From Saccharothrix ecbatanensis (lineage in GTDB: Bacteria > Actinomycetota > Actinomycetes > Mycobacteriales > Pseudonocardiaceae): a stretch of 64,000 nucleotides of DNA. The stretch lies in the NCBI RefSeq assembly GCF_014205015.1, contig NZ_JACHMO010000001.1, positions 3,100,001-3,164,000 on the forward strand, written 5' to 3'. The notes under the pieces were generated by a model. That model was not told the DNA's origin. It saw nothing but the letters and a program-made list of their open reading frames with translations, and ran no database searches. Position 1 is the stretch's first letter, and each line of letters begins with the position of its first letter. Shown here in pieces: positions 17,144 through 25,838 of this stretch. Both the position numbers and the translations under genes were made by a program.

Positions 17144-17834
17144 GCCGCAGGGCTCCCGTCGGATCGAGGGGTTCGACACCGTCACCCAGGAAGAACTGGA
17201 GCGCCTCGCGGCTGTCCGGGTCCCCGTAGTTGCCGAGGCAGGGGTGCGGAGCGACGTCGTCGTAGTCGGAGACGCGGCGGCGGATGTCGTCCCTGACCTT
17301 GGGCGACGAACGGCCCAGCCGGTCGAACGAGTCCCGGGCCTGCGCGATGACGGTGAACGCCGACCCGACGTTGCGGCTGCGCCTGGCGTGGTGCCGAGGT
17401 GAGCTGAAGTTCAGGAACAGCCCGGTGTCCTCGAGCCAGAGCATCCACTCGGGGTCGTCCGGCCGGGGCAGGACGGCGCCTGGCCGGGCCTCCGCGTTCG
17501 CCCGCATCACCGCGTGCACGATCCGCCCGGCGACCGCGAAGTCCTCCGTGATCGTCCCGCCTTCGACGCCGTCCACGAAGATCACGCCGATCGCGTCCGG
17601 AACCTCCCGGATGACCAGGCACAGCTGCTTGAGCAACGCGACCGTGCCGTCCTCGACGGCGTCCGGTCCGGGCACGAGTCCGAAGTAGAGCTCCCGCGTG
17701 GTGAACGGCCGTCCGGAGAAGACGCAGGGGAACCGGTTGTTGTTGACGATCGCCTCGAACTCGCGCGCGAACCCGAGCAACCGCGCGTGCGACCGCTCCG
17801 GCAGGTGCTCCAGTTCATCGACGCGGTGCAGCAC
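17130..17834 (-). CDS. YqcI/YcgG family haem protein (probable N-hydroxylase)
   Basis: 234 residues. The two family marks are present: the FPC motif in NNNRFPCVFSG (residues 31-41) and the C-terminal HPCLGNYGD followed by REALQFFL (197-215). Characterised members, as I recall GntA (guanitoxin) and AglA (argolaphos), are haem-dependent oxygenases that N-hydroxylate guanidine-bearing amino acids; DcsA of cycloserine biosynthesis is related in function. That suits this locus, which also encodes an amidinotransferase at 42.1 kb. The GTG start has GGGGGAGG upstream and lies inside the end of the preceding ligase gene (20-bp overlap). Substrate here is not known. Confidence 0.8.
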   Translation of the reverse strand: MLHRVDELEHLPERSHARLLGFAREFEAIVNNNRFPCVFSGRPFTTRELYFGLVPGPDAVEDGTVALLKQLCLVIREVPDAIGVIFVDGVEGGTITEDFAVAGRIVHAVMRANAEARPGAVLPRPDDPEWMLWLEDTGLFLNFSSPRHHARRSRNVGSAFTVIAQARDSFDRLGRSSPKVRDDIRRRVSDYDDVAPHPCLGNYGDPDSREALQFFLGDGVEPLDPTGALRHGRQ

Positions 17835-19050
17835 TGGACCTCCCCCGCGTGCCGGCCCGATCACCGCGGACGTGTCGGACGACCCGGTCGGCGAGTTCGT
17901 CGAACTCCTCGCGGGTGTCGGCCGACAGGACGACCTTGTGGCCGTAGTCCGTGCAGTGGCGGACCTTGCCCGCCACTGCGGGGTGGGAGAAGTGGTACGA
18001 CAGCACACCGGGGATCTCGTCCTCGATGCCGGTCGCCGGCCCGTCTTCCTCACCGAGGGCGTGGTAGACGCCGACGATGCCGACCACGGCGTCCGGTGGC
18101 GAGTCGCCCACCGGCAGCAGAGGACGCGTCCCGGACTGGAGTTCGATCGCCGCGCGGACGAGGTTGACGCCGTAGCCGCGGAACACGATGTCGTCGATGC
18201 CACCGCCGCCGGGACGTGCCGCCGCCTCGCAGAACACCAGTTCCCCGGACGGACGGCGGAAGAACTCGACGTGGGTGACGCCGGTGGTCATGCCCAACAG
18301 CCCGAGCACCTGCTCGTTCTCCCGCATGAGCGCGTCGCGCAGTGCTCCGGCCTCCAGCAGGACGCTGCCGGCAACGGCGCCCGGCCGGTAGTCGCCCGGC
18401 GGCGCGATGTACTCCGACGCCGCGCAGAACAGGACCTTCCCCTCGTGCACGGCGGCATCGCAGTGGAACATGACGCCCTCGACGAACTCCTCGATCTCCA
18501 GCTCGTCGGAGTCGCCTTCCAGTTCCCGCGCCGCACGGGCGGCCTGGGCGAGGTCGTCCACGATGCGGACCTGTGACGAGCCCACGCCCCAGCGGCTCTT
18601 GACCACGCTGCGACCGGACCACGGCACGGACCGCGGCTCCTCACCCCGTTCCAGCCCTCGGTACTTCGGCAGACCCTTGTACCCGTTCGCCGCCAGCGTG
18701 TCCTTCATCAGGAGCTTGTCCCGGAACGGGAGCGTGGTCGGGACGTCCATGCCCACCAGGCCGTGCGCCTGCCTGATCCGGGCGGCGAGCAGCATGTCCT
18801 TCTCGTGGATCGCGACGACCCGTTCGATGCCGCGTGCCGCGACCAACCACCGGGCGATGTCCTCCACCCGGCCGAGGTCGTCCATGTCCAGCACCACCGT
18901 GTTGGGGAACGCCTCGGGTTCGTGGCCCGCCAGCCCGTCGCCGAACGTCCGGGTGATGAGGTGGCGGTCCGCCGGTTCGGCCGGCAGGTAGTCGCCCCTG
19001 TGACCCGCGGTCCAGGGCAGGGGGTGCCGGTTGACCAGGAGCGTCCTCAT
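17815..19050 (-). CDS. ATP-grasp ligase A (amide-bond forming)
   Basis: 411 residues. ATP-grasp features: PFRDKLLMKDTLAANGYKGL (~127-146) as the pre-ATP helix, VVKSRWGVGSSQVR (~168-181) as the glycine loop, ELEIEEFVEGVMFHCD (~204-219) and the Mg2+ segment FCEAAARPGGGG (~293-304). This is the carboxylate-amine ligase (BacD/carbamoyl-phosphate-synthase-like) type that makes peptide bonds between free amino acids via acyl phosphates. ATGA overlap with ligase B. The amine partner could be AEP or an amino acid; the sequence does not decide. Confidence 0.82.
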   Translation of the reverse strand: MRTLLVNRHPLPWTAGHRGDYLPAEPADRHLITRTFGDGLAGHEPEAFPNTVVLDMDDLGRVEDIARWLVAARGIERVVAIHEKDMLLAARIRQAHGLVGMDVPTTLPFRDKLLMKDTLAANGYKGLPKYRGLERGEEPRSVPWSGRSVVKSRWGVGSSQVRIVDDLAQAARAARELEGDSDELEIEEFVEGVMFHCDAAVHEGKVLFCAASEYIAPPGDYRPGAVAGSVLLEAGALRDALMRENEQVLGLLGMTTGVTHVEFFRRPSGELVFCEAAARPGGGGIDDIVFRGYGVNLVRAAIELQSGTRPLLPVGDSPPDAVVGIVGVYHALGEEDGPATGIEDEIPGVLSYHFSHPAVAGKVRHCTDYGHKVVLSADTREEFDELADRVVRHVRGDRAGTRGRSSAAPRR

Positions 19051-20222
19051 CGGACTTCCCCCTCCTCGGTGCGCACGACGGGTTCGCCCCGCAGCGCCTG
19101 GGTCGCGTCACGGCAGGCCTCGGGCGACTCCCCCGCCAACGTCGCCCAGCCGACCCGGTCACGGGAGCTGCGCAAGTCGTCCACTGAGTCGCCAACCGCC
19201 ACGTCGATCGCCCAGTCCTGAACCGCCGCACCTGGGAAGGTCTGTCGCGGCTCCTGGACGTGCACGACCTTGCCGGGTGCGGCGGTGAAGAACGTGATCG
19301 CGGCGGCTGCGGCCTGCGGCACTCCGGGCTCCGGGCGGACGCCCAGCGGCCAGCCCAGGCAGACGCGCCGCCAGTCGAAGCCCGCGGTGATCGCCACCAG
19401 GTCGGCGATCCCGTCCCCGCCCGGCCGGTTGTGCGTCTCGATGATCCGCACGGTGTCGCCGACCAGCTTCAGCTCGGTGTGCGCGGGTCCGTCACGCAGG
19501 CCCAGCGCGTCCAGCAGGTCCCGGACCGCACGGTCGATCAGGTCCACCTGGCGCGGCTTGAGGTCGACCGGCGGCACGACGTGGCTGACTTCCACGAAGT
19601 TGCCCTCGGTGCCCTTCTCCGCGATGGCCACCACGCTGTGCTCACCGCCGGCAGAGAAGGACTCCACGCTGAACTCGGGGCCGTCGACGAACTCCTCCAG
19701 CAGGCACCGGTCCAGATCCGGGCACGACCGCAGTTCGTCGGACGAACGCAGGGTGCGCACGTTCTCGCTCGCGGTGCCCCGCACCGGTTTCACGATGACC
19801 CGTTCGTGATCGGTGAACAGCCGCGCCACGGCGGCCTCGTCCGACGGATCGGCGAAGTCGACGTTCAGGTGCCCGGCGCGCTCGGCCAGCACCCGGCGCA
19901 TCGTGAGCTTGTCGCGCATCGCGCGGACCACGTCCAGCGGAGTGCCGGGCGTGCCGAGCAGCGCGGACAGGATCGCCGCGGGTTCCAGCCCCTGCTCGGT
20001 CACCGACACGACCGCCTTCGGCGCGCGTGGCCGCAGGATCTGCTCGGCGAACGGAGCCAGCCCCGACTCCTCCCGGAAGTCCAGGGGGAACAGCTCGTCG
20101 ACGTCGTCCCGGACGAACTGCCGCACCCGGGCGCCCGGCTGCTGCACGAAGATGAGCGGCTCGCCCAGCGTCCGAGCCACCCGCGCGATGTTGGCGGACG
20201 CACCGATCACGACCAAGCTCAT
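19047..20222 (-). CDS. ATP-grasp ligase B (amide-bond forming)
   Basis: About 391 residues. Rossmann-like start SLVVIGASANIARVARTLG, pre-ATP helix VRAMRDKLTMRRVLAERAG (~120), VIVKPVRGTASENVR (~152), LLEEFVDGPEFSVE (~183) and the Mg2+ segment IIETHNRPGGDGI (~270). Paralogous in design to ligase A but clearly diverged, so the two probably form different bonds. The start at 20222 gives the classic N-terminal strand; upstream in-frame codons are made of a short tandem repeat. Its position between PEP mutase and ligase A ties it to phosphonate chemistry. Confidence 0.82.
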   Translation of the reverse strand: MSLVVIGASANIARVARTLGEPLIFVQQPGARVRQFVRDDVDELFPLDFREESGLAPFAEQILRPRAPKAVVSVTEQGLEPAAILSALLGTPGTPLDVVRAMRDKLTMRRVLAERAGHLNVDFADPSDEAAVARLFTDHERVIVKPVRGTASENVRTLRSSDELRSCPDLDRCLLEEFVDGPEFSVESFSAGGEHSVVAIAEKGTEGNFVEVSHVVPPVDLKPRQVDLIDRAVRDLLDALGLRDGPAHTELKLVGDTVRIIETHNRPGGDGIADLVAITAGFDWRRVCLGWPLGVRPEPGVPQAAAAAITFFTAAPGKVVHVQEPRQTFPGAAVQDWAIDVAVGDSVDDLRSSRDRVGWATLAGESPEACRDATQALRGEPVVRTEEGEVR

Positions 20223-20230
20223 GTAACCCC

Positions 20231-20275
20231 CAGACGGAAGAACCCCAGGCGGAAGAACCCCAAGCAGGAAGACCA
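20231..20275. repeat. Three tandem 15-bp repeats in the gap before ligase B
   Basis: Units CAGACGGAAGAACCC, CAGGCGGAAGAACCC and CAAGCAGGAAGACCA follow one another directly; the third is diverged. They lie just upstream (minus strand) of the ligase B start, in the 115-bp gap after the PEP mutase gene, which is one of the largest gaps in this operon. They may be a replication-slippage product; a role in initiation or RNA structure is possible. Confidence 0.75.
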
Positions 20276-20337
20276 CTGCCGAGCCAACGGCGTCACCGGC
20301 CGATGTGACTTGTCCTGACCGGACCGACCGTCGGGTG

Positions 20338-21261
20338 TCAGGCCGTGACCTGCGGACGACCCGAGACCTCCAGCTGCGCGAGGCTCGCTTCGGCGAGCTT
20401 CTCGTACCGCGTCTGGTTCTCCAGCATCGCGTCGACCCGTTGCAGGTCGAAAACCTGTTTGAGGGGCGCGATCCGGGACTCGACGTACTGGGTGGTGCCG
20501 TCCTGGTGGATCTGGGCGAGCACCTGCTGCATCGCCTCGATCGCGCCGCGCAGCGCGTGGTTGGCGTAGATGACCGCGCCGAAACCGGCCGTCTGCAAGT
20601 CTTTCGTGGTGACGGTGTTGTAGGTCGTCGGCACGACGATGAGCGGGATCGGGCCGTCGAACAGCTTCCGGAACTCGTAGACCTCGTCCGGGCCGGACTT
20701 CTTGGAGTGGATCAGCAGCGCGTCGGCGCCCGCCGCGGCGTACGCCTCCGCCCGCCTCAGCGCCTCGGTCATCCCGGCGCCGGCGATCAAGGCCTCGATC
20801 CTCGCCACCACCACGAAGTCGGGGTCCTCGCGCGTCTGCGTGGCGGCGATGATCTTCGTGACGAAGTCGTGAACGGGCGTGAGGTCGTGGTTGCCGCTGA
20901 CGAAGCTGTTCAGCTTCGGGAACTGCTTGTCCTCGATGCACACGCCGGCGATGCCCGCGCGTTCATAGCGCTGCACCATGTCGACCACGTTGTTGACGTT
21001 GCCGAAGCCGGAGTCGCAGTCCGCCAGCACCGGCACCGGCACGGCCGCCGCGATGTCCGCCGCGGACTGCAACACCTGGCTCATCGACAGGATGTTCGCG
21101 TCGGGCACGCCCGCGACAGCGGAGATCTCCAGACCACTGGCCCACACGGCGTCGAACTGCGCCTCCGCCCCGAGTCTCGCGCTCAGCGGGCTGTGCGCGC
21201 CGATGATGCGGGCGAGGGAGGGACCCGTCAACAGGTCTCGTAACACAGTCGTCTTCGCCAT
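20338..21261 (-). CDS. pepM: Phosphoenolpyruvate phosphomutase (PEP mutase)
   Basis: 307 residues. Rearranges PEP to phosphonopyruvate, forming the C-P bond that starts nearly all phosphonate pathways. The diagnostic PepM signature EDKxxPKxNS is present as IEDKQFPKLNS (109-119), which separates it from isocitrate and methylisocitrate lyases. Metal-site residues are visible in DCDSGFG (81-87). The equilibrium favours PEP, so the decarboxylase encoded next to it is needed to pull the reaction. Gap of ~90 nt to the decarboxylase beta gene upstream. High confidence. Confidence 0.96.
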   Translation of the reverse strand: MAKTTVLRDLLTGPSLARIIGAHSPLSARLGAEAQFDAVWASGLEISAVAGVPDANILSMSQVLQSAADIAAAVPVPVLADCDSGFGNVNNVVDMVQRYERAGIAGVCIEDKQFPKLNSFVSGNHDLTPVHDFVTKIIAATQTREDPDFVVVARIEALIAGAGMTEALRRAEAYAAAGADALLIHSKKSGPDEVYEFRKLFDGPIPLIVVPTTYNTVTTKDLQTAGFGAVIYANHALRGAIEAMQQVLAQIHQDGTTQYVESRIAPLKQVFDLQRVDAMLENQTRYEKLAEASLAQLEVSGRPQVTA

Positions 21262-21350
21262 GCAACGGCGTCCTTTCCGAATGTCCTGTTCGGCGCGCTG
21301 ACCACCGGCCCGGTCGCGTGCGGCTCAACCGCCGGACGCGCCGGACGGGG

Positions 21351-21929
21351 TCATCGCATGAGTGATTCCGGTGCGGAGTCGTCGAGGAAGGCCCGCACCC
21401 GGCCGACGAGTTCTTGCGGCCGTTGCCGGATCCGGTGGCCCGCCGCCGCGGTCCGCGCCGCCACGATCGCGTGGATGAACAGCGGTGTCGTCCGCCCGCC
21501 CAACCCGTCGACCGCGGCGAGGTCCGACGGCGACCGCACCGTCACGACCTCCGGGTAGCCCGCGCCCGACGCCACCGCGGCCAGGTCGTTCGGCAGCACC
21601 GTGCTCTGGCCGCCGGTGCTCTGGTGCATGCCGTTGTCGAGCACCAGGTGCACGACGGGGAGCGCCAGTTCGGCGGCGAGGGCGAGGCAGCCGAGGTTCA
21701 TCGCGATCGAGCCGTCACCGTCGATCGCGACGACCGGGCGACCCGGACGGGCCGCGGCGATGCCGTACGCCACGGGAGCGGCCATCCCCATCGACCCGAG
21801 CAGGTAGAGGTTGCCGGGCCGGTCCATCGAGTTGTAGAGCTCGCGGCTGGGGTAGCCGCACGTCGAGACCACACAGGCGTTCGGCAGCGCGGTGAGCACA
21901 TGCCGCATGACGGTTTCCGATGTGAGCAT
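21351..21929 (-). CDS. Phosphonopyruvate decarboxylase, beta (TPP-binding) subunit
   Basis: 192 residues, equal to the C-terminal half of a normal ~380-residue decarboxylase. Carries the ThDP/Mg2+ motif IDGDGSIAMNLGCLA (~70-84) ending with DNG (98-100), and SMGMAAPVAYGIA (~46-58). Together with the alpha subunit it decarboxylates phosphonopyruvate to phosphonoacetaldehyde, the irreversible step. It begins 6 nt after the alpha gene, so co-translation and a heteromeric enzyme are likely. Confidence 0.9.
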   Translation of the reverse strand: MLTSETVMRHVLTALPNACVVSTCGYPSRELYNSMDRPGNLYLLGSMGMAAPVAYGIAAARPGRPVVAIDGDGSIAMNLGCLALAAELALPVVHLVLDNGMHQSTGGQSTVLPNDLAAVASGAGYPEVVTVRSPSDLAAVDGLGGRTTPLFIHAIVAARTAAAGHRIRQRPQELVGRVRAFLDDSAPESLMR

Positions 21930-21935
21930 GCGTTT

Positions 21936-22448
21936 TCAGAGCCCTCCGCGGACGATCAGGAAAGCCGGCCGGCCGGTCGTGCTCATCAGCTTCACGCACC
22001 GGTCCACGCACCCGGCCGCGTCCGCCTTGTCGAAGACCTCGTGCGGCAAGTCGAACAGGGTCAGCAGGTCGGGCAGCTTCGCGCCGATCACGTCGTGCTC
22101 CACCGCGTCGCCCGTGCCCGGCTCGCCCCGCCAGCTGACCACGACCAGCAGCGGCACGTCGTAGATCAGGTTGAACGACGTCAGCACGTTGAGCGAGTAG
22201 CCGAGGCCGGAGTTCTGCATGAGCACCACCGGGAACCCGCCACCGACGGCGATCCCGGACGCCAGGCCCAGCGCCGTGTCCTCACGCGGTGCGCGGACGT
22301 ACCGGATGCCGCTCTCGTGGCCGGTCTCCAGCAACGCGAAGAGGCCCTTGAGATAGGAGCAGGGAACGCCCGTGGCGTGGGTGACACCGTGGAATGCCAG
22401 TCGCAGCAGCACCGCGGAAGCGTCTTCGAGGACATTTGTCGCAGCCAC
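21936..22448 (-). CDS. Phosphonopyruvate decarboxylase, alpha (pyrimidine-binding) subunit
   Basis: 170 residues, equal to the N-terminal half of the decarboxylase: GVPCSYLKGLFALL (~27-40), catalytic Glu in VRAPREDTALGLASG (~51-65) and LMQNSGLGYSLNVLTS (~75-90). First gene of the phosphonate operon. Start is GTG with AGGGGG five nt upstream. A split decarboxylase occurs in some phosphonate clusters; here it is a clean gene pair, not a frameshift, because alpha has its own stop and beta its own start. Confidence 0.9.
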   Translation of the reverse strand: MAATNVLEDASAVLLRLAFHGVTHATGVPCSYLKGLFALLETGHESGIRYVRAPREDTALGLASGIAVGGGFPVVLMQNSGLGYSLNVLTSFNLIYDVPLLVVVSWRGEPGTGDAVEHDVIGAKLPDLLTLFDLPHEVFDKADAAGCVDRCVKLMSTTGRPAFLIVRGGL

Positions 22449-22766
22449 AAGTTCCCCCTTCTTCCACTATCCATACGGATAGCCGAACCGCGTCCACCCC
22501 TGGCTGCGGCAAAAAGCACGCTATAGACGCTCTTGGCGTAGCAGCGGACAGTACTCACACCGTGAAAACAGCGTCAACCCTGCCGTTCACCTCCAGGGTC
22601 ACAAAAATTAATCACCGCAGGTCAGACGCACGTAGACGGTAGTTTCCGAGGTCTTGGGCGCCACATAGGCCGTCCGGTGACTTATTTGTTGAAAGTCAAC
22701 GCACAAATCCGCGCTTACCGAGGGCAGGGCTCTGACAAGCTGATGGGTCGGTTTCGCGGATCCGGG
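22449..22766. other. Leader and promoter region of the phosphonate operon
   Basis: 318 bp without a gene, markedly more AT-rich than its surroundings (e.g. GTCACAAAAATTAATCACCG near 22600). It holds the promoter of the minus-strand phosphonate operon and the end of the upstream JetD-like transcription unit. A 16-bp palindrome sits right before the ribosome site. No further coding frame is convincing. Confidence 0.6.
22467..22482. promoter_or_regulatory. Palindrome CTATCC-N4-GGATAG before the first phosphonate gene
   Basis: Perfect 6-bp arms CTATCC/GGATAG around ATAC, 18 nt upstream of the GTG start of the decarboxylase alpha gene and just before its Shine-Dalgarno. It could be an operator (GntR or TetR-like size) or an RNA hairpin that gates translation. 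No regulator gene lies in this operon. Confidence 0.45.
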
Positions 22767-23774
22767 TCAGAGGAGTGACGGGAGCACGTGCTCCTCGGTG
22801 ACCATCAAGCCCGTGGTGGCCATGGTCTTGGCCAGGTCGGGATCCCAAGTGGCCTCTGCGGGACGGCTGTTCAACGTCGGCAGTTCGACACTGCGGGCGA
22901 TCAGGGTGGCGACGGCCTCGCGGTAGTCGTTCGCCGACATGCGCCACGCCGTGCCGCCGGTCCAGGCGAGGATCTCGTTGGCCGCGCGGATGCCGTCCGG
23001 CGTGAAGTCGTTGTGGCAGCGGACGACCTTGCCGTTGAGGTGGTGCTTGGCCTGTGCGGTGAGGCCGTTCGGGAGCACCATCAACGGGCCGGGCACGCCG
23101 GATTCGAGCAGGCGTGGGCTGCGGACGACGGTGATTTCACGGGTCTCGAGGGTGTCGTTCAGCGTCAGGTAGCCCTGGGAGGTCAGCACCGGGTCGCTGT
23201 AGGCGTCCTTGAGGATTCCAGCCTGCTCCCAGGTCGTGCCCATGAGCTCGAGCGCCTTGCCCACGATGCGGGCGAGCGGCCGTCCGTCGTCGAGGTCGTT
23301 GCCGGCCAAGGCGAACCGGGTCGTCGTGGGCCCGAGCTTGCCGAGCACCCCGGCGGCCTGGTTGGCGAGCATCGGCAACGCGGGCTGCGGGATCTTGCCG
23401 TACCGGCGCACGTGCGCGATCCACGGTGCAGCCCACGGTTCGTGCAGCAGGTTGTGCTCACGCAGCGCGAACTTCAGCACGGCGTCGGCTGTCGACGCTT
23501 CCTCGGTCGTGGACATGCCGATCGGCTTGCCGTGCACCGCTTCCAGCACCTCGGTCAACGTGCTGCCGTGCGTGCGGACGTGTTCGTCCAGGCGCGCCAG
23601 GGAGATCTGCCGGCGGGCCGGGTGCGCGACGGGCTTGCGCAACAGTTCGGTGAGCGCCGCGGCGGTCTTCTCGTCCTCGACACGGATGCTGAACGCGGAC
23701 CGACCGCCACCCTCCAGCGTCTCTCGAGCAAGCCGCCACAGCTCAGCGAGTTCAGGTTGGTCGAAGTGCACCAC
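22767..23774 (-). CDS. DUF2399/DUF3323 protein (TIGR02679, JetD-like)
   Basis: 335 residues. The N-terminal ~200 residues resemble DUF3323 (ELAELWRLARETLEGGGRS, LARLDEHVRTHG) and the C-terminal part the Toprim-like DUF2399 (MVLPNGLTAQA, then VRCHNDFTPDGIRAANEIL near 260). This is the JetD-type nuclease of Wadjet plasmid-defence modules. Its partners (the SMC-like ATPase JetC and JetA/JetB) are not adjacent, so it is an orphan. The canonical acidic pair of the Toprim site reads HNDFTPDG, so activity is uncertain. Start GTG at 23774 or 23771. Assignment from motif memory. Confidence 0.62.
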   Translation of the reverse strand: MVHFDQPELAELWRLARETLEGGGRSAFSIRVEDEKTAAALTELLRKPVAHPARRQISLARLDEHVRTHGSTLTEVLEAVHGKPIGMSTTEEASTADAVLKFALREHNLLHEPWAAPWIAHVRRYGKIPQPALPMLANQAAGVLGKLGPTTTRFALAGNDLDDGRPLARIVGKALELMGTTWEQAGILKDAYSDPVLTSQGYLTLNDTLETREITVVRSPRLLESGVPGPLMVLPNGLTAQAKHHLNGKVVRCHNDFTPDGIRAANEILAWTGGTAWRMSANDYREAVATLIARSVELPTLNSRPAEATWDPDLAKTMATTGLMVTEEHVLPSLL

Positions 23775-23780
23775 CTGAGC

Positions 23781-24980
23781 CTAGCGGTGGCCGAGGCCAC
23801 CCGCGTCCAGGTCCAATGGCCCGGCGGCCGCGCTCCGAGCCGCACGTGGAGGGCAACCCGGGTCGGGGGTCGTGAGCGACCCCCGACCCGTCCGAGGGAT
23901 GTGATCGGTCCTGTGGGCCCTGTCGTGGAGTGGGGGTTCAGCGGTGTCGGGTCGACTCGTCAACCGGAAGGTCGCGTCGGCGCGGCCGATGGCGTCGGTG
24001 ATCTGGTGCAGCCGCAGCTGGTAGTCCTGGTGGCGGATGTAGCGGTCGGGGAAGTTGTAGGACTGAATGCGGTTGACCGGAGTGACCGGTCCCGCCGCGT
24101 AGCCGGCAGCCGCGATGTTGGCCTGCACGGCGTCCTCGGTGGCGTTGGTCGGGTAGCCCGAGGTCATGACGCCTTCGTCGAAGGTGCCGGCGCCGGCGAT
24201 GCTGTTGTCGCCGCCGATGCCGAGCAGGATCGCGCCTTCCTTCTGCATCGGGTGGTAGCCGTTGGGGCGTGGCCCGTCGAAGGTGGTCGACAGTCCGCCG
24301 GACTGGGCGTTGCCGCTGCGGATGGCCCAGTGGTCGGGCTCGCCCTTGACGATCGCCGTGACGAACCGGTGGTTGATGGTCGGGTTGGGGTTGTAGCGGG
24401 GGTTCACGCCGGAGAACAGCCCCCACTCCAGGTCTGCCATGACCCACGGTCCGGGGCCGTCCCCGGACCCCCACCAGTTGTTGGAGCCGAAGTAGACGGT
24501 CTCCATGATGCCCTGCCGGTCGGCCTTGCCGTCGGTCTGCGCGTTGCCGTAGTCGAAGCAGCAGCCGCCGCTGTAGTGCGTGCCGTCGAGGACGGCGTAG
24601 ATGCCTTCCGGCTGGTCGCCGGTGGCGATGCCGTTGGTTTTGTTGTTGCGGTAGCCGGTACCGGGCGAGATGTACACGCCGTACGCCTTCCGTCCCCCGA
24701 TGGTCACCGGCGCGGCGTTCGCGACCGCGAGGTTGTCGTAGCCACCCGGAGCCGGGCCCGCGAAATCGCCGGGAGGCGCCTGGGTGAGGTGGTTGCCACG
24801 GCCCGACTGGTCGTAGAGGACGGTGATGAGGCAGTTCGTGTCGGCGCAGAAGGAATCCTGCGTGGCGGCGTTGACGACCCCGCCCTGGGTGAGCGGGCCG
24901 ATGTCGCGCGTGGTGTTGTCCGACGACCGCCGGACTTGGTACAGCGCGCCGTACAGCGCCTGCGTCCCGGCCCGTCTCAC
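23781..24980 (-). pseudogene. Truncated GH54 alpha-L-arabinofuranosidase (AbfB)
   Basis: Catalytic domain of a GH54 enzyme is clear: YQVRRSSDNTT, VLYDQSGRGNHLTQAPPG, candidate nucleophile Glu in RQGIMETVYFGSNNWW and acid/base Asp in GIGGDNSIAGAGTF. The gene lacks a signal peptide and the usual N-terminal disulfide segment: the homologous sequence begins at QALYGALYQV right at the border with the divergent gene at 24981. The C-terminal arabinose-binding CBM42 is broken off after about 30 residues (QSYNFPDRYIRHQDYQLR ... ATFRL, near 23950) and runs on into unrelated Pro/Arg-rich sequence. Loss of both ends points to a pseudogene; secretion is not possible as it stands. Confidence 0.8.
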
Positions 24981-25034
24981 ATGAGCTTTCCGCGATCCGC
25001 AGTGTTCCCGGTGCCGGGCGGGGATACTCGGCCG

Positions 25035-25838
25035 GTGGCGAAGCTGGTGCGGACGTTCAAGGAGTTCCTCGTACTGAGGCGCGACGCGGCGATCTTCAAC
25101 TCCGACGACCGGGCACGGGTCGATCCCGCGGTGCTGCCGGTCGTCGTGCGGGTGGCGCTGTGGCAGAGCGTGCTCATGGGCGTGGTCGGCGGAGCGCTGG
25201 TCGCGGCCGGCGTGACCGGCTGGTTCTCGGTGCGGGCCGCCCAGGACGAGTTGCTGGAGTCGGGGAGACGGGTCGACGGCGTCGTCACGGAGGTGGAGGA
25301 CGCGCGGCCTGATCGCGATCCGACGGGCATCGACGTCCGCTTCACCCTTCGCGGTGAAGAGCGGGTCGCCACCGTCGAATTCGGCGTCGACCGCCGGCCG
25401 TACGAGGTCGGGGATTGGGTGATGGTGATCGTGGACGAGAACGACCCGACACGGGTCCGCACCTTCCACGACCGCAACATTTCCGAACGGGGTGAGGTCG
25501 TTGTGATCTTCGGGGTCGTGCTGGGGACGGTGCTGCTCGTCGGCGGTCTGCGCACGATCCCCCGGTGGGCGCGCAGGTTGCGCACTTCCGAGTGGCGTCG
25601 TGGTCAGGTGATCGTTGGTGACTGGACGCTCGACGTGGAGTTCGACGACGACCCCGGGACGGTCAGCCGTTTCGTGATGAAACAGCCGTCGTTGGGCGGC
25701 GACGGGGTGAAGGCGTCGTGGGACTACGGACGGGTGTGGATCGGCCGCGCGGGCGGCGTTTGGACCGCGGTGTCCGAGAACCGCCTCCGGATCGCCGCTG
25801 TCACCCCGGTCCCGCACTTCCAGGGCGAGCCGACGTAG
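25035..25838 (+). CDS. DUF3592-like two-helix membrane protein
   Basis: About 267 residues. Two membrane helices (~40-62 and ~150-170) flank an extracytoplasmic beta domain (GRRVDGVVTEVEDARPDR, DVRFTLRGEERVATVEF, YEVGDWVMVIVDENDPTRVR), the layout of DUF3592 proteins. A cytoplasmic C-terminal beta domain follows. Function unknown. GTG at 25035 follows a purine-rich GGGCGGGGA; an in-frame ATG at 24981 would add 18 residues but lacks a ribosome site. Stands alone among decayed genes. Confidence 0.65.
   Translation: MAKLVRTFKEFLVLRRDAAIFNSDDRARVDPAVLPVVVRVALWQSVLMGVVGGALVAAGVTGWFSVRAAQDELLESGRRVDGVVTEVEDARPDRDPTGIDVRFTLRGEERVATVEFGVDRRPYEVGDWVMVIVDENDPTRVRTFHDRNISERGEVVVIFGVVLGTVLLVGGLRTIPRWARRLRTSEWRRGQVIVGDWTLDVEFDDDPGTVSRFVMKQPSLGGDGVKASWDYGRVWIGRAGGVWTAVSENRLRIAAVTPVPHFQGEPT

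Noticed and set aside
20338..21261. Isocitrate/methylisocitrate lyase for the PEP mutase gene
   Set aside because: The EDKxxPKxNS signature and the decarboxylase/transaminase neighbours identify PEP mutase; lyases carry KKCGH-type motifs at this stage.
21351..22448. Frameshifted single phosphonopyruvate decarboxylase
   Set aside because: Alpha has its own stop and beta its own start 6 nt later, both full-length halves; a two-subunit enzyme is the simpler reading.
22788..25034. Long plus-strand open frame running into the DUF3592-like gene
   Set aside because: The part before 25035 is opposite the JetD-like and GH54 sequences and has no recognisable domain; only the 3' part is real.
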